Of a stretch of 64,000 nt of DNA, positions 1 through 9,111 are shown in pieces; positions within the stretch are counted from its first letter, which is position 1; each line of letters opens with the position of its first letter. A program made the translations under genes and the position numbers. The notes beneath the pieces were generated by a model. It made no database searches. It was not told where the DNA came from and saw only the letters and a program-made list of their open reading frames with translations. The stretch comes from Buttiauxella noackiae ATCC 51607 (lineage in GTDB: Bacteria > Pseudomonadota > Gammaproteobacteria > Enterobacterales > Enterobacteriaceae), in contig NZ_LXEO01000047.1 of the NCBI RefSeq assembly GCF_001654865.1, positions 1 through 64,000 of the forward strand. The letters run 5' to 3'.

Positions 1-299
1 TGGCGGTTGAGGCGGGAATTGATGATGACAGCACTTTTAGCTGGGTCGTGATTGAAAACCAAAATAAACGTGGCGAAGCCCGTTCAGCAACGCTCCCACT
101 TCCTGCCATCATTCTTGAAAAAGTACGTGCAGGCGAAGCGTTAGGGCCTGTGATGTCCGCCTATACGGGTATCGATAAAATTGGTCGTAAAGAGGGTGCG
201 ATTGGCGTATTTACCGCCGGGAAATTGACTCGCAGTAGCGTTTACCACCAGGCGGTTATTCTGGCGCTGAGCCCATTCCATAACGACGTTTATCGTTAA
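1..299 (+). CDS. yjjX: Inosine/xanthosine triphosphatase YjjX, 3' part only
   Basis: This is the C-terminal part (98 codons, reading frame from base 3) of a gene whose start lies before the window. The product matches the end of YjjX, a housecleaning NTPase that hydrolyses ITP and XTP so that deaminated purines do not enter RNA or DNA. Visible conserved stretches include [16 protein letters not shown] and the terminal [16 protein letters not shown] end. The stop codon (297-299) overlaps the last bases of the convergent trpR gene by 4 bp, the same tail-to-tail arrangement as in E. coli. Identification rests on sequence recall plus position beside trpR and slt. Confidence 0.9.
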   Translation, partial: AVEAGIDDDSTFSWVVIENQNKRGEARSATLPLPAIILEKVRAGEALGPVMSAYTGIDKIGRKEGAIGVFTAGKLTRSSVYHQAVILALSPFHNDVYR

Positions 300-625
300 T
301 CTTTCGCACTCAACAACTCCTGCTCCAGCCATGCTCGCAGCGCTGGCGGAGCAGATTTCAAGCTATTTGAGCCACGGGTAATAGTCGCAATGCCCGCACC
401 CAGCTCATTTTTAAGTTCACGCTGACTCATCTCGCCGCGCAGTAACTCTTCGACAATTCTGACACGAGTCCCAAGGGCTGTGCGTTCGTCTGGTGTCAGT
501 AACAACATCAACAACGGCATATGTAGCTGCTTGTCGAACGATTGTTGTAGCAACTCCACAAAGCGGAGCCACTCTTGATTGCTTTGTTCGGCATGCTCTG
601 CCGAATATTGAGAGTGCTGAGTCAT
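296..625 (-). CDS. trpR: Trp operon repressor TrpR
   Basis: The 109-residue product is the full length of TrpR (108 in E. coli). TrpR is a dimeric cytoplasmic repressor that binds operator DNA when loaded with L-tryptophan and silences trp, aroH, mtr and its own gene. The helix-turn-helix lies at about residues 66-92 ([20 protein letters not shown]), close to identical to E. coli. A trp operator-like palindrome sits just upstream at 644-661, which supports autoregulation. The gene lies head-behind slt as in E. coli and its end overlaps yjjX by 4 bp. Confidence 0.97.
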   Translation of the reverse strand: MTQHSQYSAEHAEQSNQEWLRFVELLQQSFDKQLHMPLLMLLLTPDERTALGTRVRIVEELLRGEMSQRELKNELGAGIATITRGSNSLKSAPPALRAWLEQELLSAKD

Positions 626-643
626 GTTATGCCACCCTACTTT

Positions 644-661
644 ATACTAATTAACTAGTAC
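644..661 (-). promoter_or_regulatory. trp operator in front of trpR
   Basis: The 18-bp sequence ATACTAATTAACTAGTAC matches the classical trp operator palindrome GTACTAGTTAACTAGTAC at 16 of 18 positions. It lies 19-36 bp upstream of the trpR start, where autogenous repression occurs in E. coli. Confidence 0.85.
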
Positions 662-687
662 GATAGCATAACATGGACACCCCAAAA

Positions 688-2622
688 TCAATAACGGCGT
701 TGCCACTCAGCATTGGTCAGCAACGGCGCTGATTTACCCATGAAGTACTGATAATACGCATCATAAGCCAGCACGTTTTTCACATATCCGCGCGTTTCTG
801 AAAATGGAATACTCTCAACAAACGCAATTGCATCGATGCGTCCGGCACTGTTGCCAAGCCAGGTTCTGACGCGTCCAGGCCCCGCGTTATACGCAGCTGA
901 CGAGAAGATCCTGTTGTTCTCGAATTGTTGATAGACGGACTGCAAATACGTCGTACCAATATTGATATTGGTTTCAGGGTCGAGTAACTGAGAGGGGCTA
1001 CTGTAGCCCGGAATGTTGAACACTTTCACGGTATGTGCAGCCGTAGCTGGCATAACTTGCATCAAGCCGCTGGCTCCAACAGGTGATTTAACTTTCGGGT
1101 TCCAGGCACTTTCCTGACGCGCAATCGCCATTGCATAGCTTTGCGAGATGTCTTTACCACTCACATAGCGAGAAAACGCCTCTTTATAAGCCAGCGGGAA
1201 ACGCTCTTCGAGATGATCCCAAAGCTTCCCTGCGATCGTTGCCTGTACGCTAAGATCCCACCAGTTTTGATCAAACGCATAACGCGCTAATCCTTCTTGC
1301 TCGGGTTTGCTGCGGCTGGTGATCAAGTTTGCCCATTCGCTGCGCGCAGTGTTATCCATCTGCCAGTACATTAGCTCGCGGACTCGCGCCATTTCTGGCC
1401 CCTGCACCAGCGCCGGATTCACAGCAACTGCTTTATCGACACGCAACGGGTAGTCTTCCCCTAAACGCTGGGCTGCCACCATCGGATAAAATCCTCTTTG
1501 CTGCATAAGCGCCCTGAGGATCTCATTAGCTTCCGCATCACGGCCTCGTTCCAACAATAGATCTGCTTGCCAGTAGCGCCATTCATCTTTCTCTTTGGCT
1601 TCCATTGGTAAACGCGCAAGCCAGGTATTCAGACCAACACGATCCCCCGTTCCCAGCGCCATACGCACACGTCGCTCAACGAGGGTCGTTGATTCTGAAC
1701 GCATAATGGCATCATCACGCCATGCAGCCTGTTCAGCCGTAACATCGTTGCCCATCAAGCGCCAGGCAACGGTATCTCTGAGCTCCTGAGCCTGAGAGTC
1801 ATTAAGTTGCTGCGCTTGCACCAGTGATGGGATCATCATGCGCGCATTTTCTACGTCATCCCGCGCCACTCGGGTAAACGCAATCGCCGCAGCCTGGCGC
1901 GTAAAGTCTGTTGCGCCCACGGACTGGGCAAATGTCAGCACCGAATTGGGGTTGTTTTGCAGATTTATTAGCGCGCTGGAGATGGTCTGGTAATCCGCAG
2001 GCATCTGACCTGCGAGGTTATTGACCAGCGAGGTATTGCCCTCTTTCATCGCCAGGCGAATACGCTCCAGATAGGCCAACGGATCTTGTGTCCCTGAAGA
2101 GCGCCACGCCGAGAATAAACGGTCACAGCTCGACGGCAGATTTTTGCCCGTCAACCATAAATCTTTGGCTCCCGCCCATGCAGCATCCGCCTGACCGGTG
2201 TTCCATTTCGCGTAGTAATAATTACATTTAGATTCGGTCGTGCCCGGCTGTTCAGGGCTGAATGCCAGCAAGCCACGCCAGTCTTCACGACGGGCGAGTT
2301 CATTCACAAAGCGTGATTTCAAGGAGCGAGCTGGCGGTAGCGTTGGGTTTGCCTCAATAAAGCGACTAACGACAAGCGTGGGCTCATTCATTAAGTCGTC
2401 TGTAATCTGGCGATATTCGAGATAAGGATAGAGAGGATAATCCTGCAACGTGGGCATCATTTGCTGCACCACATCCATTTGCTTGCTATCCCACGCTTGT
2501 TTGATTTGTGCGTATCGGATGCGTTGCTCATCGAGCGAATCCGCACGAACTGCATGAGTTAATGCCGCAAGGCTTACAATCGCCACCAGCAATTGTCCCG
2601 CGACTTGTTTGGCTTTCCCCAC
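688..2622 (-). CDS. slt: Soluble lytic murein transglycosylase Slt70
   Basis: The 644-residue product matches E. coli Slt70 (645 residues). It cleaves the MurNAc-GlcNAc bond of peptidoglycan with formation of 1,6-anhydro-MurNAc in the periplasm. An N-terminal signal peptide (about residues 1-27, ending HAVRADS) precedes the alpha-superhelical doughnut domain; the C-terminal lysozyme-like domain has the ARQESAWNP motif with catalytic Glu at residue 504 of the precursor, GLMQVMPATA and AYNAGPGRV. The start is GTG at 2622 with a GAGGAG Shine-Dalgarno, as in E. coli. It is transcribed divergently from ettA. Confidence 0.97.
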   Translation of the reverse strand: MGKAKQVAGQLLVAIVSLAALTHAVRADSLDEQRIRYAQIKQAWDSKQMDVVQQMMPTLQDYPLYPYLEYRQITDDLMNEPTLVVSRFIEANPTLPPARSLKSRFVNELARREDWRGLLAFSPEQPGTTESKCNYYYAKWNTGQADAAWAGAKDLWLTGKNLPSSCDRLFSAWRSSGTQDPLAYLERIRLAMKEGNTSLVNNLAGQMPADYQTISSALINLQNNPNSVLTFAQSVGATDFTRQAAAIAFTRVARDDVENARMMIPSLVQAQQLNDSQAQELRDTVAWRLMGNDVTAEQAAWRDDAIMRSESTTLVERRVRMALGTGDRVGLNTWLARLPMEAKEKDEWRYWQADLLLERGRDAEANEILRALMQQRGFYPMVAAQRLGEDYPLRVDKAVAVNPALVQGPEMARVRELMYWQMDNTARSEWANLITSRSKPEQEGLARYAFDQNWWDLSVQATIAGKLWDHLEERFPLAYKEAFSRYVSGKDISQSYAMAIARQESAWNPKVKSPVGASGLMQVMPATAAHTVKVFNIPGYSSPSQLLDPETNINIGTTYLQSVYQQFENNRIFSSAAYNAGPGRVRTWLGNSAGRIDAIAFVESIPFSETRGYVKNVLAYDAYYQYFMGKSAPLLTNAEWQRRY

Positions 2623-2853
2623 AAGTTCTCCTCACATATTTACAGGCAGCATCATGCCGCCATCAGTTACTTCATGCTAACTCTGCCATTGCTGTTTCGC
2701 CACGCCAGAGCACGTTATTTTGGGTATAACACTGTCCAGGGTGTTTCGGGTAACACATCCGTCTTCCCCTGCTGGGATTACCTGCTGAAAACGGCTACAC
2801 TTCGCCTTTGATACGAACCATCTTAAATCACGAAAAAGAGGCGAAGTCGCACT

Positions 2854-4521
2854 GTGGCTCAATTCGTTTATACCATGCATCGTGTCGGCAAAGTTGTTCC
2901 GCCGAAACGTCATATCCTGAAAAATATCTCGCTCAGTTTCTTCCCTGGCGCCAAGATCGGCGTACTGGGTCTGAACGGTGCCGGTAAATCCACGCTGCTG
3001 CGCATTATGGCCGGCATTGATACCGACATTGAAGGTGAAGCCCGTCCACAACCTGGCCTGAAAATTGGCTACTTAGAGCAGGAACCGAAGCTCAATCTGG
3101 AGCACACGGTTCGCGAATCTGTTGAAGAAGCGGTTTCTGAAGTGGTTAATGCCCTCAAAGGCCTCGACGAAGTGTATGCCAAATACGCTGAGCCGGACGC
3201 CGATTTCGACAAACTGGCTGCCCAACAGGGTAAGTTTGAAGAAATCATTCAGGCACACGACGGCCACAACCTGAACGTGCAACTTGAACGCGCCGCTGAC
3301 GCACTGCGCTTGCCTGACTGGGATGCGAAAATCGCTAACCTGTCCGGTGGTGAACGTCGCCGTGTCGCCCTGTGCCGCCTGCTGCTCGAAAAACCAGACA
3401 TGCTGCTGCTCGACGAACCAACGAACCACCTGGATGCTGAATCCGTGGCGTGGCTCGAGCGCTTCCTGCACGACTTCGAAGGCACTGTTGTGGCGATTAC
3501 CCACGACCGTTACTTCCTCGATAACGTTGCAGGCTGGATTCTGGAACTTGACCGCGGTGAAGGTATTCCGTGGGAAGGTAACTATTCCTCCTGGCTTGAG
3601 CAGAAAGACGCACGTCTGGCTCAGGAAGCCTCAACGGAAGCGGCGCGCCGTAAATCCATTGAGAAAGAGCTGGAGTGGGTTCGTCAGGGCGCGAAAGGCC
3701 GTCAGTCTAAAGGCAAGGCCCGTCTGGCTCGCTTTGAAGAACTGAACAACACCGAATACCAGAAACGTAACGAAACCAACGAACTGTTTATTCCACCTGG
3801 CGCACGCCTGGGCGATAAAGTCGTTGAGGTTACCAATCTGCGTAAATCCTACGGCGACCGCCTGCTGATCGACGATTTGTCCTTCTCCGTACCGAAAGGC
3901 GCGATTGTGGGGATCATCGGCCCGAACGGCGCGGGTAAATCTACCCTGTTCCGTATGATGTCCGGCCAGGAACAGCCTGACAGCGGCACCATCGAACTGG
4001 GCGAAACCGTTAAACTGGCGTCTGTCGATCAGTTCCGTGACGCAATGGACAGCAGCAAAACCGTGTGGGAAGAAGTTTCCGGCGGGCAGGACATCATGCG
4101 CATCGGCAACACCGAAATGCCAAGCCGCGCCTACGTTGGCCGCTTTAACTTTAAAGGCGTTGACCAGGGTAAACGTGTTGGTGAACTGTCCGGTGGTGAG
4201 CGTGGTCGTCTGCATCTTGCGAAACTGCTGCAAGTTGGCGGCAACGTCCTGCTGCTCGATGAACCAACAAACGACCTGGATATCGAAACCCTGCGCGCGT
4301 TAGAAAACGCCCTGTTGGAATTCCCAGGCTGTGCAATGGTTATCTCGCACGACCGTTGGTTCCTTGACCGTATTGCCACGCACATTCTGGACTACCAGGA
4401 TGAAGGCAAAGTGGAATTCTTCGAAGGTAACTTTACTGAGTACGAAGAGTACAAGAAACGCACCCTTGGTGCGGATGCGCTGGAACCTAAGCGTATTAAG
4501 TACAAGCGCGTAACCAAGTAA
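2854..4521 (+). CDS. ettA: Energy-dependent translational throttle protein EttA (ABC-F)
   Basis: This 555-residue protein is the exact length of E. coli EttA (YjjK), an ABC-F ATPase that binds the ribosomal E site and gates the first elongation step according to the ATP/ADP ratio. Two ABC domains are visible: P-loops GLNGAGKST (near residue 40) and GPNGAGKST (near residue 357), signatures LSGGERRR and LSGGERGR, and Walker B runs ending DEPTNHLD and DEPTNDLD. There are no membrane segments. The start is GTG at 2854 preceded by AAGAGGCGAAG. A strong terminator follows at 4531-4556. Confidence 0.97.
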   Translation: MAQFVYTMHRVGKVVPPKRHILKNISLSFFPGAKIGVLGLNGAGKSTLLRIMAGIDTDIEGEARPQPGLKIGYLEQEPKLNLEHTVRESVEEAVSEVVNALKGLDEVYAKYAEPDADFDKLAAQQGKFEEIIQAHDGHNLNVQLERAADALRLPDWDAKIANLSGGERRRVALCRLLLEKPDMLLLDEPTNHLDAESVAWLERFLHDFEGTVVAITHDRYFLDNVAGWILELDRGEGIPWEGNYSSWLEQKDARLAQEASTEAARRKSIEKELEWVRQGAKGRQSKGKARLARFEELNNTEYQKRNETNELFIPPGARLGDKVVEVTNLRKSYGDRLLIDDLSFSVPKGAIVGIIGPNGAGKSTLFRMMSGQEQPDSGTIELGETVKLASVDQFRDAMDSSKTVWEEVSGGQDIMRIGNTEMPSRAYVGRFNFKGVDQGKRVGELSGGERGRLHLAKLLQVGGNVLLLDEPTNDLDIETLRALENALLEFPGCAMVISHDRWFLDRIATHILDYQDEGKVEFFEGNFTEYEEYKKRTLGADALEPKRIKYKRVTK

Positions 4522-4530
4522 TTGTTCTGA

Positions 4531-4560
4531 AACCCTCTCCTGCAAGGGAGAGGGTTGTTT
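4531..4560 (+). terminator. Intrinsic terminator after ettA
   Basis: A perfect 10-bp stem (AACCCTCTCC / GGAGAGGGTT) with a 6-nt loop is followed by TGTTTTAT. It lies between the convergent ends of ettA and nadR. Confidence 0.85.
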
Positions 4561-5792
4561 TATCGGCGTTCGCCAATCATGTTCTTCACCAAATCAACAC
4601 AGCGCAAGAAGCGAGAATCATAGTCAGGTTCTTCTACATGAACATAGCTGATGTTGTTCTCATCAAGCATCGACACCAAAAGATTCTGGAACGATTTCCT
4701 GTCGGTATCACTGCCCAGACTACGCAAGCCATCGGCTACCCACGGCGTGTTGTTCTCCAGCAAAATCACCAGATCAAAGCGGTACTCATCAATCAGCGCC
4801 TGCACAAATGGGTGTTCGCGCCCTTCATACTTTTTACAGAATGCCTGAGTCGTCACAAAGTCAGTATCGATAAAAGCAACTTTATTGGCATATTTCACTG
4901 CAAAATCAACGTACTGAGCATGCCCTATCGCAATTTTATCGTAGTCGGAATATTGCAGCGCCATCTCATCGCCACCCAGATGAGAAAAGACATAGTCACG
5001 CCCGTATTCCCAGGCGCTGGTGGTGTTGAAAATATTGGCGAGCTTATTCACCATCCACGACTTACCGCTCGATTCCCCGCCCAGAATCGCGACGGTTCGG
5101 ACAAAGAACGGTTTTACTTCAGTTGGAATATATTCCCAGTAGCGGAATGGGTTTTCGCGGATCTGCCCACCGCTGATATTCATAAATGTCCGCTTCGGGT
5201 CGATAAGCACGGTCTCAATGCCGAGCTGTTCGATAAACCGTGGTGCATCATTCTCTTCAGAGGTGTAGATACAGTCAGGATTAATGCCTTTGCTTTCCAT
5301 AAAAGCTTTGATGCCGCGGCTCCAGACATCCCAACCGTGTGGATATGGCTCCATCCCTTCTTCGTTAAACGAATGAATGCGAATATTTTTCTGGTACTTA
5401 AAGGTTTGAAGCAACCAGCGCAGACGGTCGCCGGTTGTCGGCTGTTGTGACATGGCACTGTCTTCAAACAGAAGACGATCTCGGGTTTCGTCATAGCCCA
5501 TGATGATATGTAACTCATCAACCTGGCTTGCTGCGCGTTGAATCAGGTAGATATGGCCGGTATGCAGGGGATAAAACTTCCCGAATACAACACCAACCTT
5601 TTTCTCACGGCGGGGAAATTCCAGCCCGAGGAAACGGTGCAGGGCTTCAAGTTTTTGAGCGCTTGGGCTTTTGATTTTGGCGTTAAGTAGCTGGCTAAGA
5701 TAGCCCTTGGTCATACCGCAGGATTCCGCAACTTGCTGCAGGGTAACGTTCTGCTGGCGAATAGCGGTTTTTAAATACTCAAATGACGACAT
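4560..5792 (-). CDS. nadR: NadR: NAD repressor / NMN adenylyltransferase / ribosylnicotinamide kinase
   Basis: The trifunctional NadR regulates NAD synthesis genes and salvages nicotinamide riboside. The N-terminal helix-turn-helix (about 1-60, VAESCGMTKGYLSQLLNAK) is followed by the nucleotidyltransferase domain with GKFYPLHTGH and then a kinase domain with P-loop GGESSGKS. The start is placed at ATG 5792 (410 residues, as in E. coli), with GGAGG 8 nt upstream; an upstream in-frame ATG at 5828 has no such support. The residues just after the P-loop are Trp-Met rather than the Thr-Leu of E. coli. It is last in the serB-radA-nadR set. Confidence 0.95.
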   Translation of the reverse strand: MSSFEYLKTAIRQQNVTLQQVAESCGMTKGYLSQLLNAKIKSPSAQKLEALHRFLGLEFPRREKKVGVVFGKFYPLHTGHIYLIQRAASQVDELHIIMGYDETRDRLLFEDSAMSQQPTTGDRLRWLLQTFKYQKNIRIHSFNEEGMEPYPHGWDVWSRGIKAFMESKGINPDCIYTSEENDAPRFIEQLGIETVLIDPKRTFMNISGGQIRENPFRYWEYIPTEVKPFFVRTVAILGGESSGKSWMVNKLANIFNTTSAWEYGRDYVFSHLGGDEMALQYSDYDKIAIGHAQYVDFAVKYANKVAFIDTDFVTTQAFCKKYEGREHPFVQALIDEYRFDLVILLENNTPWVADGLRSLGSDTDRKSFQNLLVSMLDENNISYVHVEEPDYDSRFLRCVDLVKNMIGERR

Positions 5793-5828
5793 GCTGCCTG
5801 CCTCCTGCAAAATTGGGCAAATATACAA

Positions 5829-7220
5829 TTATAAGTCTTGTAAGTCGTCAAACACTGCCAGCGCATCAGCAAGTTTTTTCACCCCGAAGACCTGCATCCC
5901 TTCCGGTAGTTTTTTCGGCACGTTGGCCTGCGGAACAATCGCGCGTTTAAAGCCGTGTTTTGCCGCTTCGGAAATACGCTCCTGCCCACTTGGCACCGGA
6001 CGAATTTCACCTGCCAGCCCAACTTCACCAAACACAACTAAATCCTGCGGCAAAGCCCGGTTGCGCAGGCTAGATACCATCGCCAGTAGTAAGGCGAGGT
6101 CAGCACTGGTTTCGGTAACTTTCACACCGCCAACCACGTTCACAAACACATCCTGGTCAGCCATTTGCAGCCCGCCATGGCGGTGTAAAACGGCCAACAA
6201 AATCGCCAGACGGTTTTGCTCAAGACCAACAGCAACCCGGCGTGGGTTGGACATCATAGATTGATCCACCAGCGCCTGAATCTCTACCAGCAGCGGACGC
6301 GTCCCTTCCCACACCACCATTACCGAGCTACCGGGTGTGACTTCATCACCACGGCTCAGGAAGATAGCGGAAGGGTTACTCACTTCACGCAACCCCTGCT
6401 CCGTCATGGCGAACACGCCCAGCTCATTTACTGCACCAAAACGGTTTTTGTGGCTGCGCAGTGTGCGGAAACGGGAATCGGCATCGCCATCAAGCATTAC
6501 CGAGCAGTCGATACAGTGTTCGAGGACTTTTGGCCCGGCAAGTGAACCGTCTTTAGTGACGTGACCGACCATGATAATCGCCACACCACGCGTTTTGGCA
6601 AAGCGCGTCAGGTAAGCGGCAGACTCACGCACCTGCGCTACACTTCCCGGCGACGACTGCACGTCGGCCATGTGCATCACCTGAATGGAGTCGATGACCA
6701 TCAGCTTCGGCGCTTCTTCTTCGGCAATCATGCAGATTTGCTCGATGCCGGTTTCCGAAAGCATATTCAGATTGTTGGTCGGCAAACCCAGGCGGTGGGC
6801 GCGCATCGCCACTTGTTGTAGCGACTCCTCACCGGTGACGTACAGCGTTTTCATTTGTTCGCTGAGTTTGCACAGCGTTTGCAGTAGCAGCGTGGATTTA
6901 CCGGCCCCAGGGTTACCACCAATCAGAATGGCACTACCCGGCACGACGCCGCCGCCCAGTACGCGGTCAAACTCTTTAAAACCGGTGGAAAAACGCGGTA
7001 GCTCTTCGAGGCTGATATCGGAAAGTTTTTGTACTTTGCTGACGCCCGCACTACCGGCATAACCAGACAAACGCTCGTTACGCGCAACTGTCGGTGAGGC
7101 GGCAATACGCACCTCAGTGATAGTGTTCCACGCCTGGCAGGCGCTGCATTGCCCTTGCCAGCGAGGATAATCTGCACCACATTCGTTGCAGACAAATGCA
7201 CGTTTCGGCGCTTTCGCCAT
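5829..7220 (-). CDS. radA: DNA repair protein RadA (Sms)
   Basis: The 463-residue protein is a RecA-like helicase that extends D-loops in recombination and processes branched intermediates. Seen in order: a four-cysteine zinc finger (CNECGADYPRWQGQCSAC, residues ~11-28), P-loop GGNPGAGKST, the RadA-specific KNRFG motif within SHKNRFGAVNELG, and a C-terminal Lon-protease-like domain. The ATG overlaps the serB stop codon by one base (TAATG), indicating coupled translation in the serB-radA-nadR operon. Confidence 0.97.
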   Translation of the reverse strand: MAKAPKRAFVCNECGADYPRWQGQCSACQAWNTITEVRIAASPTVARNERLSGYAGSAGVSKVQKLSDISLEELPRFSTGFKEFDRVLGGGVVPGSAILIGGNPGAGKSTLLLQTLCKLSEQMKTLYVTGEESLQQVAMRAHRLGLPTNNLNMLSETGIEQICMIAEEEAPKLMVIDSIQVMHMADVQSSPGSVAQVRESAAYLTRFAKTRGVAIIMVGHVTKDGSLAGPKVLEHCIDCSVMLDGDADSRFRTLRSHKNRFGAVNELGVFAMTEQGLREVSNPSAIFLSRGDEVTPGSSVMVVWEGTRPLLVEIQALVDQSMMSNPRRVAVGLEQNRLAILLAVLHRHGGLQMADQDVFVNVVGGVKVTETSADLALLLAMVSSLRNRALPQDLVVFGEVGLAGEIRPVPSGQERISEAAKHGFKRAIVPQANVPKKLPEGMQVFGVKKLADALAVFDDLQDL

Positions 7221-8197
7221 TAGCGTTCTTCCTGAATAAGACTGCCTGAAAGAATACAGAATACACCCATCAAATCAGCATGACGGATGGTGATTTCTGT
7301 TTTCTCATTAACCTTCGGTTTCGCGTGATAAGCGATACCCAGCCCGGCAGACAGAATCATCGGTAAATCATTCGCGCCATCACCAATTGCAACAGTTTGC
7401 GCGACAGGGATTTCATATTTATCCGCAAGGCGTTTGAGCGTATCGGCTTTGAATTGGGCATCAACAATTTGACCAATGACCTCACCGGTCAGTTTGCCGT
7501 CGCAAATTTCCAGCTCATTTGCCACGACCGCATGCAAATGCAGTTTGTCGCGCAGATACTCTGCAAAGAAGGTGAAGCCACCGGAAGCAATCGCCACTTT
7601 CCAGCCTAACGATTCGAGCTTAAGCACCAGAGAAGTCAACCCAGGCATCAGCGGCAGCTCATCACGCACCTGGCGCAAAATAGAAGCATTTGCCCCTTTG
7701 AGGGTTGCAACGCGTTGCTTCAGGCTTGCCGCGAAGTCCAGTTCGCCACGCATCGCGCGCTCGGTGACTTCCGCTACCATTTCACCGGTACCCGCCAGTT
7801 TAGCGATTTCATCGATACATTCGATTTGGATGGCGGTGGAATCCATGTCCATCACCAGCAGGCCAGGTGTGCGTAGATGAGGGATTTTACCCAGCGGGGC
7901 AACATCTAACCCAGCCTCATGCGCAAGCTTGGTGGCTCGGGGTGTTAATGAACCTGCCAGGCGAATAACCTGATAGTCTTCAACACACCACGCGGTGACG
8001 ATTACCATCGCCGCACCCAGTTTACGTTGGTAGCGATTCAGGCACTCTTTATCCAGATTCCGACCATACAGAAGCCAGCCGCTGCGGCCAGCACGGTAAT
8101 CGAGTGGCATCACTTCATCACCACTTAACGATAGCGGCAACCCAGGCCAGAGAGAGACATCGGTCGGCAGGTCGCACCAGGTCAGACTATTTGGCAT
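7220..8197 (-). CDS. serB: Phosphoserine phosphatase SerB
   Basis: SerB carries out the last step of L-serine synthesis, hydrolysing O-phospho-L-serine. The HAD motif DMDSTAIQIECIDE holds the nucleophilic Asp, with motif III/IV in VAIGDGANDLPM; an ACT-like N-terminal region precedes it. ATG at 8197 is preferred (325 residues, GGAG 5 nt upstream); the GTG directly before it would leave only 2 nt. The gene is upstream of and overlapping radA, as in E. coli. Confidence 0.97.
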   Translation of the reverse strand: MPNSLTWCDLPTDVSLWPGLPLSLSGDEVMPLDYRAGRSGWLLYGRNLDKECLNRYQRKLGAAMVIVTAWCVEDYQVIRLAGSLTPRATKLAHEAGLDVAPLGKIPHLRTPGLLVMDMDSTAIQIECIDEIAKLAGTGEMVAEVTERAMRGELDFAASLKQRVATLKGANASILRQVRDELPLMPGLTSLVLKLESLGWKVAIASGGFTFFAEYLRDKLHLHAVVANELEICDGKLTGEVIGQIVDAQFKADTLKRLADKYEIPVAQTVAIGDGANDLPMILSAGLGIAYHAKPKVNEKTEITIRHADLMGVFCILSGSLIQEER

Positions 8198-8228
8198 CAC
8201 AGCTCCAGAAAAAAGATAAAGGCCAGAG

Positions 8229-8355
8229 TATACCGATTAACATTCGAGTTGCAGGTAGGCGGCCAGCACGACCCCCCCCTGGATCTTACTTGAGTAAGTG
8301 ACCGGAGTGAGCGTCTGCAGCCAACACCCCTGCAGCTTGAAGGATGATGGGTATA
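8229..8355. repeat. ERIC element 1 (intergenic repeat unit)
   Basis: This 127-bp imperfect palindrome runs from TATACC to GGTATA and contains TTCGAGTTGCAGGTAGGCGG, GAGTAAGTGACCGGAGTGAG and CCTGCAGCTTGAAG, which are recognisable parts of the enterobacterial repetitive intergenic consensus. Its length equals the canonical ERIC. It lies between the divergent serB and smp genes and carries a run of eight C near 8272-8279 in its left arm. Confidence 0.92.
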
Positions 8356-8441
8356 AAACAACGCATGAGGCTACCTTGTCTGTGCGGCTTCTGGCAACAT
8401 TAAACTGTGCAGTAAAACCGGCAATTTTTCTAAGGTGCATT

Positions 8442-9092
8442 ATGGCTCGGGCAAAAATGAAATTCAGGCTGCATCGTGCAGTGATTGTGCTTATCTGCCT
8501 CGCACTTTTAGTCGCGCTGATGCAGGGAGCGTCGTGGTTTAGCCAGGGGCATCAACAGGCCCGTAACGTTCAGCTTGAAGAGCTAGCCAAAACCCTGGCA
8601 CGCCAGGTGAGTTACAATCTGACGCCGCTGATGAAATCCGAAAACCCGGATGAGAAAAAGATTTCAGCCGTCCTCAAGTTATTGACTCAGGACAGCCGTA
8701 TTCTGGATGCGGGCGTTTATGACGATAGCGGCGACCAAATCGCGCGAGCTGGTGAAGGGATTGGCGTACGCGACAGACTGGCGCTGGATGGCAAAAAAGC
8801 TGGCAGTTATTTCAATCAACAAATTGTCCAGGCTATTGAAGATAAAGACGGGCCGGTTGGCTATCTACGAATCACGCTTGATACCCACACGCTCGCTACC
8901 GAAGCCAAACAGGTGGATAACACCACGAATATTCTGCGCCTGATGATGTTGCTGGCGTTAGCAATTGGTATTGTGCTGACACGTACGCTTTTGCAGGGTA
9001 AACGCACCCGCTGGCAGCAGTCTCCTTTCCTTCTCACTGCAAATACCGAAGTGAAAGAAGATGAGGAAGAACAGGCGGCCAATAAGCCATAG
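8442..9092 (+). CDS. smp: Smp/YtjB membrane protein
   Basis: The 216-residue product matches E. coli Smp (YtjB, 214 residues), an inner-membrane protein encoded next to serB. One N-terminal membrane segment (about residues 13-31, AVIVLICLALLVALMQGAS) and a second near residues 165-185 (LRLMMLLALAIGIVL) flank a periplasmic domain; the C-terminal tail is short and charged. The role is not established beyond reported influence on cell division and membrane properties. The start ATG at 8442 follows TAAGGTGC. lplA begins 19 bp downstream, so the two are probably cotranscribed. Confidence 0.92.
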   Translation: MARAKMKFRLHRAVIVLICLALLVALMQGASWFSQGHQQARNVQLEELAKTLARQVSYNLTPLMKSENPDEKKISAVLKLLTQDSRILDAGVYDDSGDQIARAGEGIGVRDRLALDGKKAGSYFNQQIVQAIEDKDGPVGYLRITLDTHTLATEAKQVDNTTNILRLMMLLALAIGIVLTRTLLQGKRTRWQQSPFLLTANTEVKEDEEEQAANKP

Positions 9093-9111
9093 ATAAGAAA
9101 GGATTTCTACG

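Noticed and set aside
3631..4233. 200-codon open frame opposite ettA
   Set aside because: Shadow of the highly conserved ABC domains on the other strand; composition is that of a reverse-complement frame.
4638..5450. 270-codon open frame opposite nadR
   Set aside because: It lies wholly antisense to the conserved nadR kinase and transferase domains, has no ribosome site and no recognisable protein features.
8272..8279. Run of eight C as a phase-variable tract
   Set aside because: It lies in an intergenic ERIC arm, not in a coding region or between promoter elements, so no switching role can be supported.
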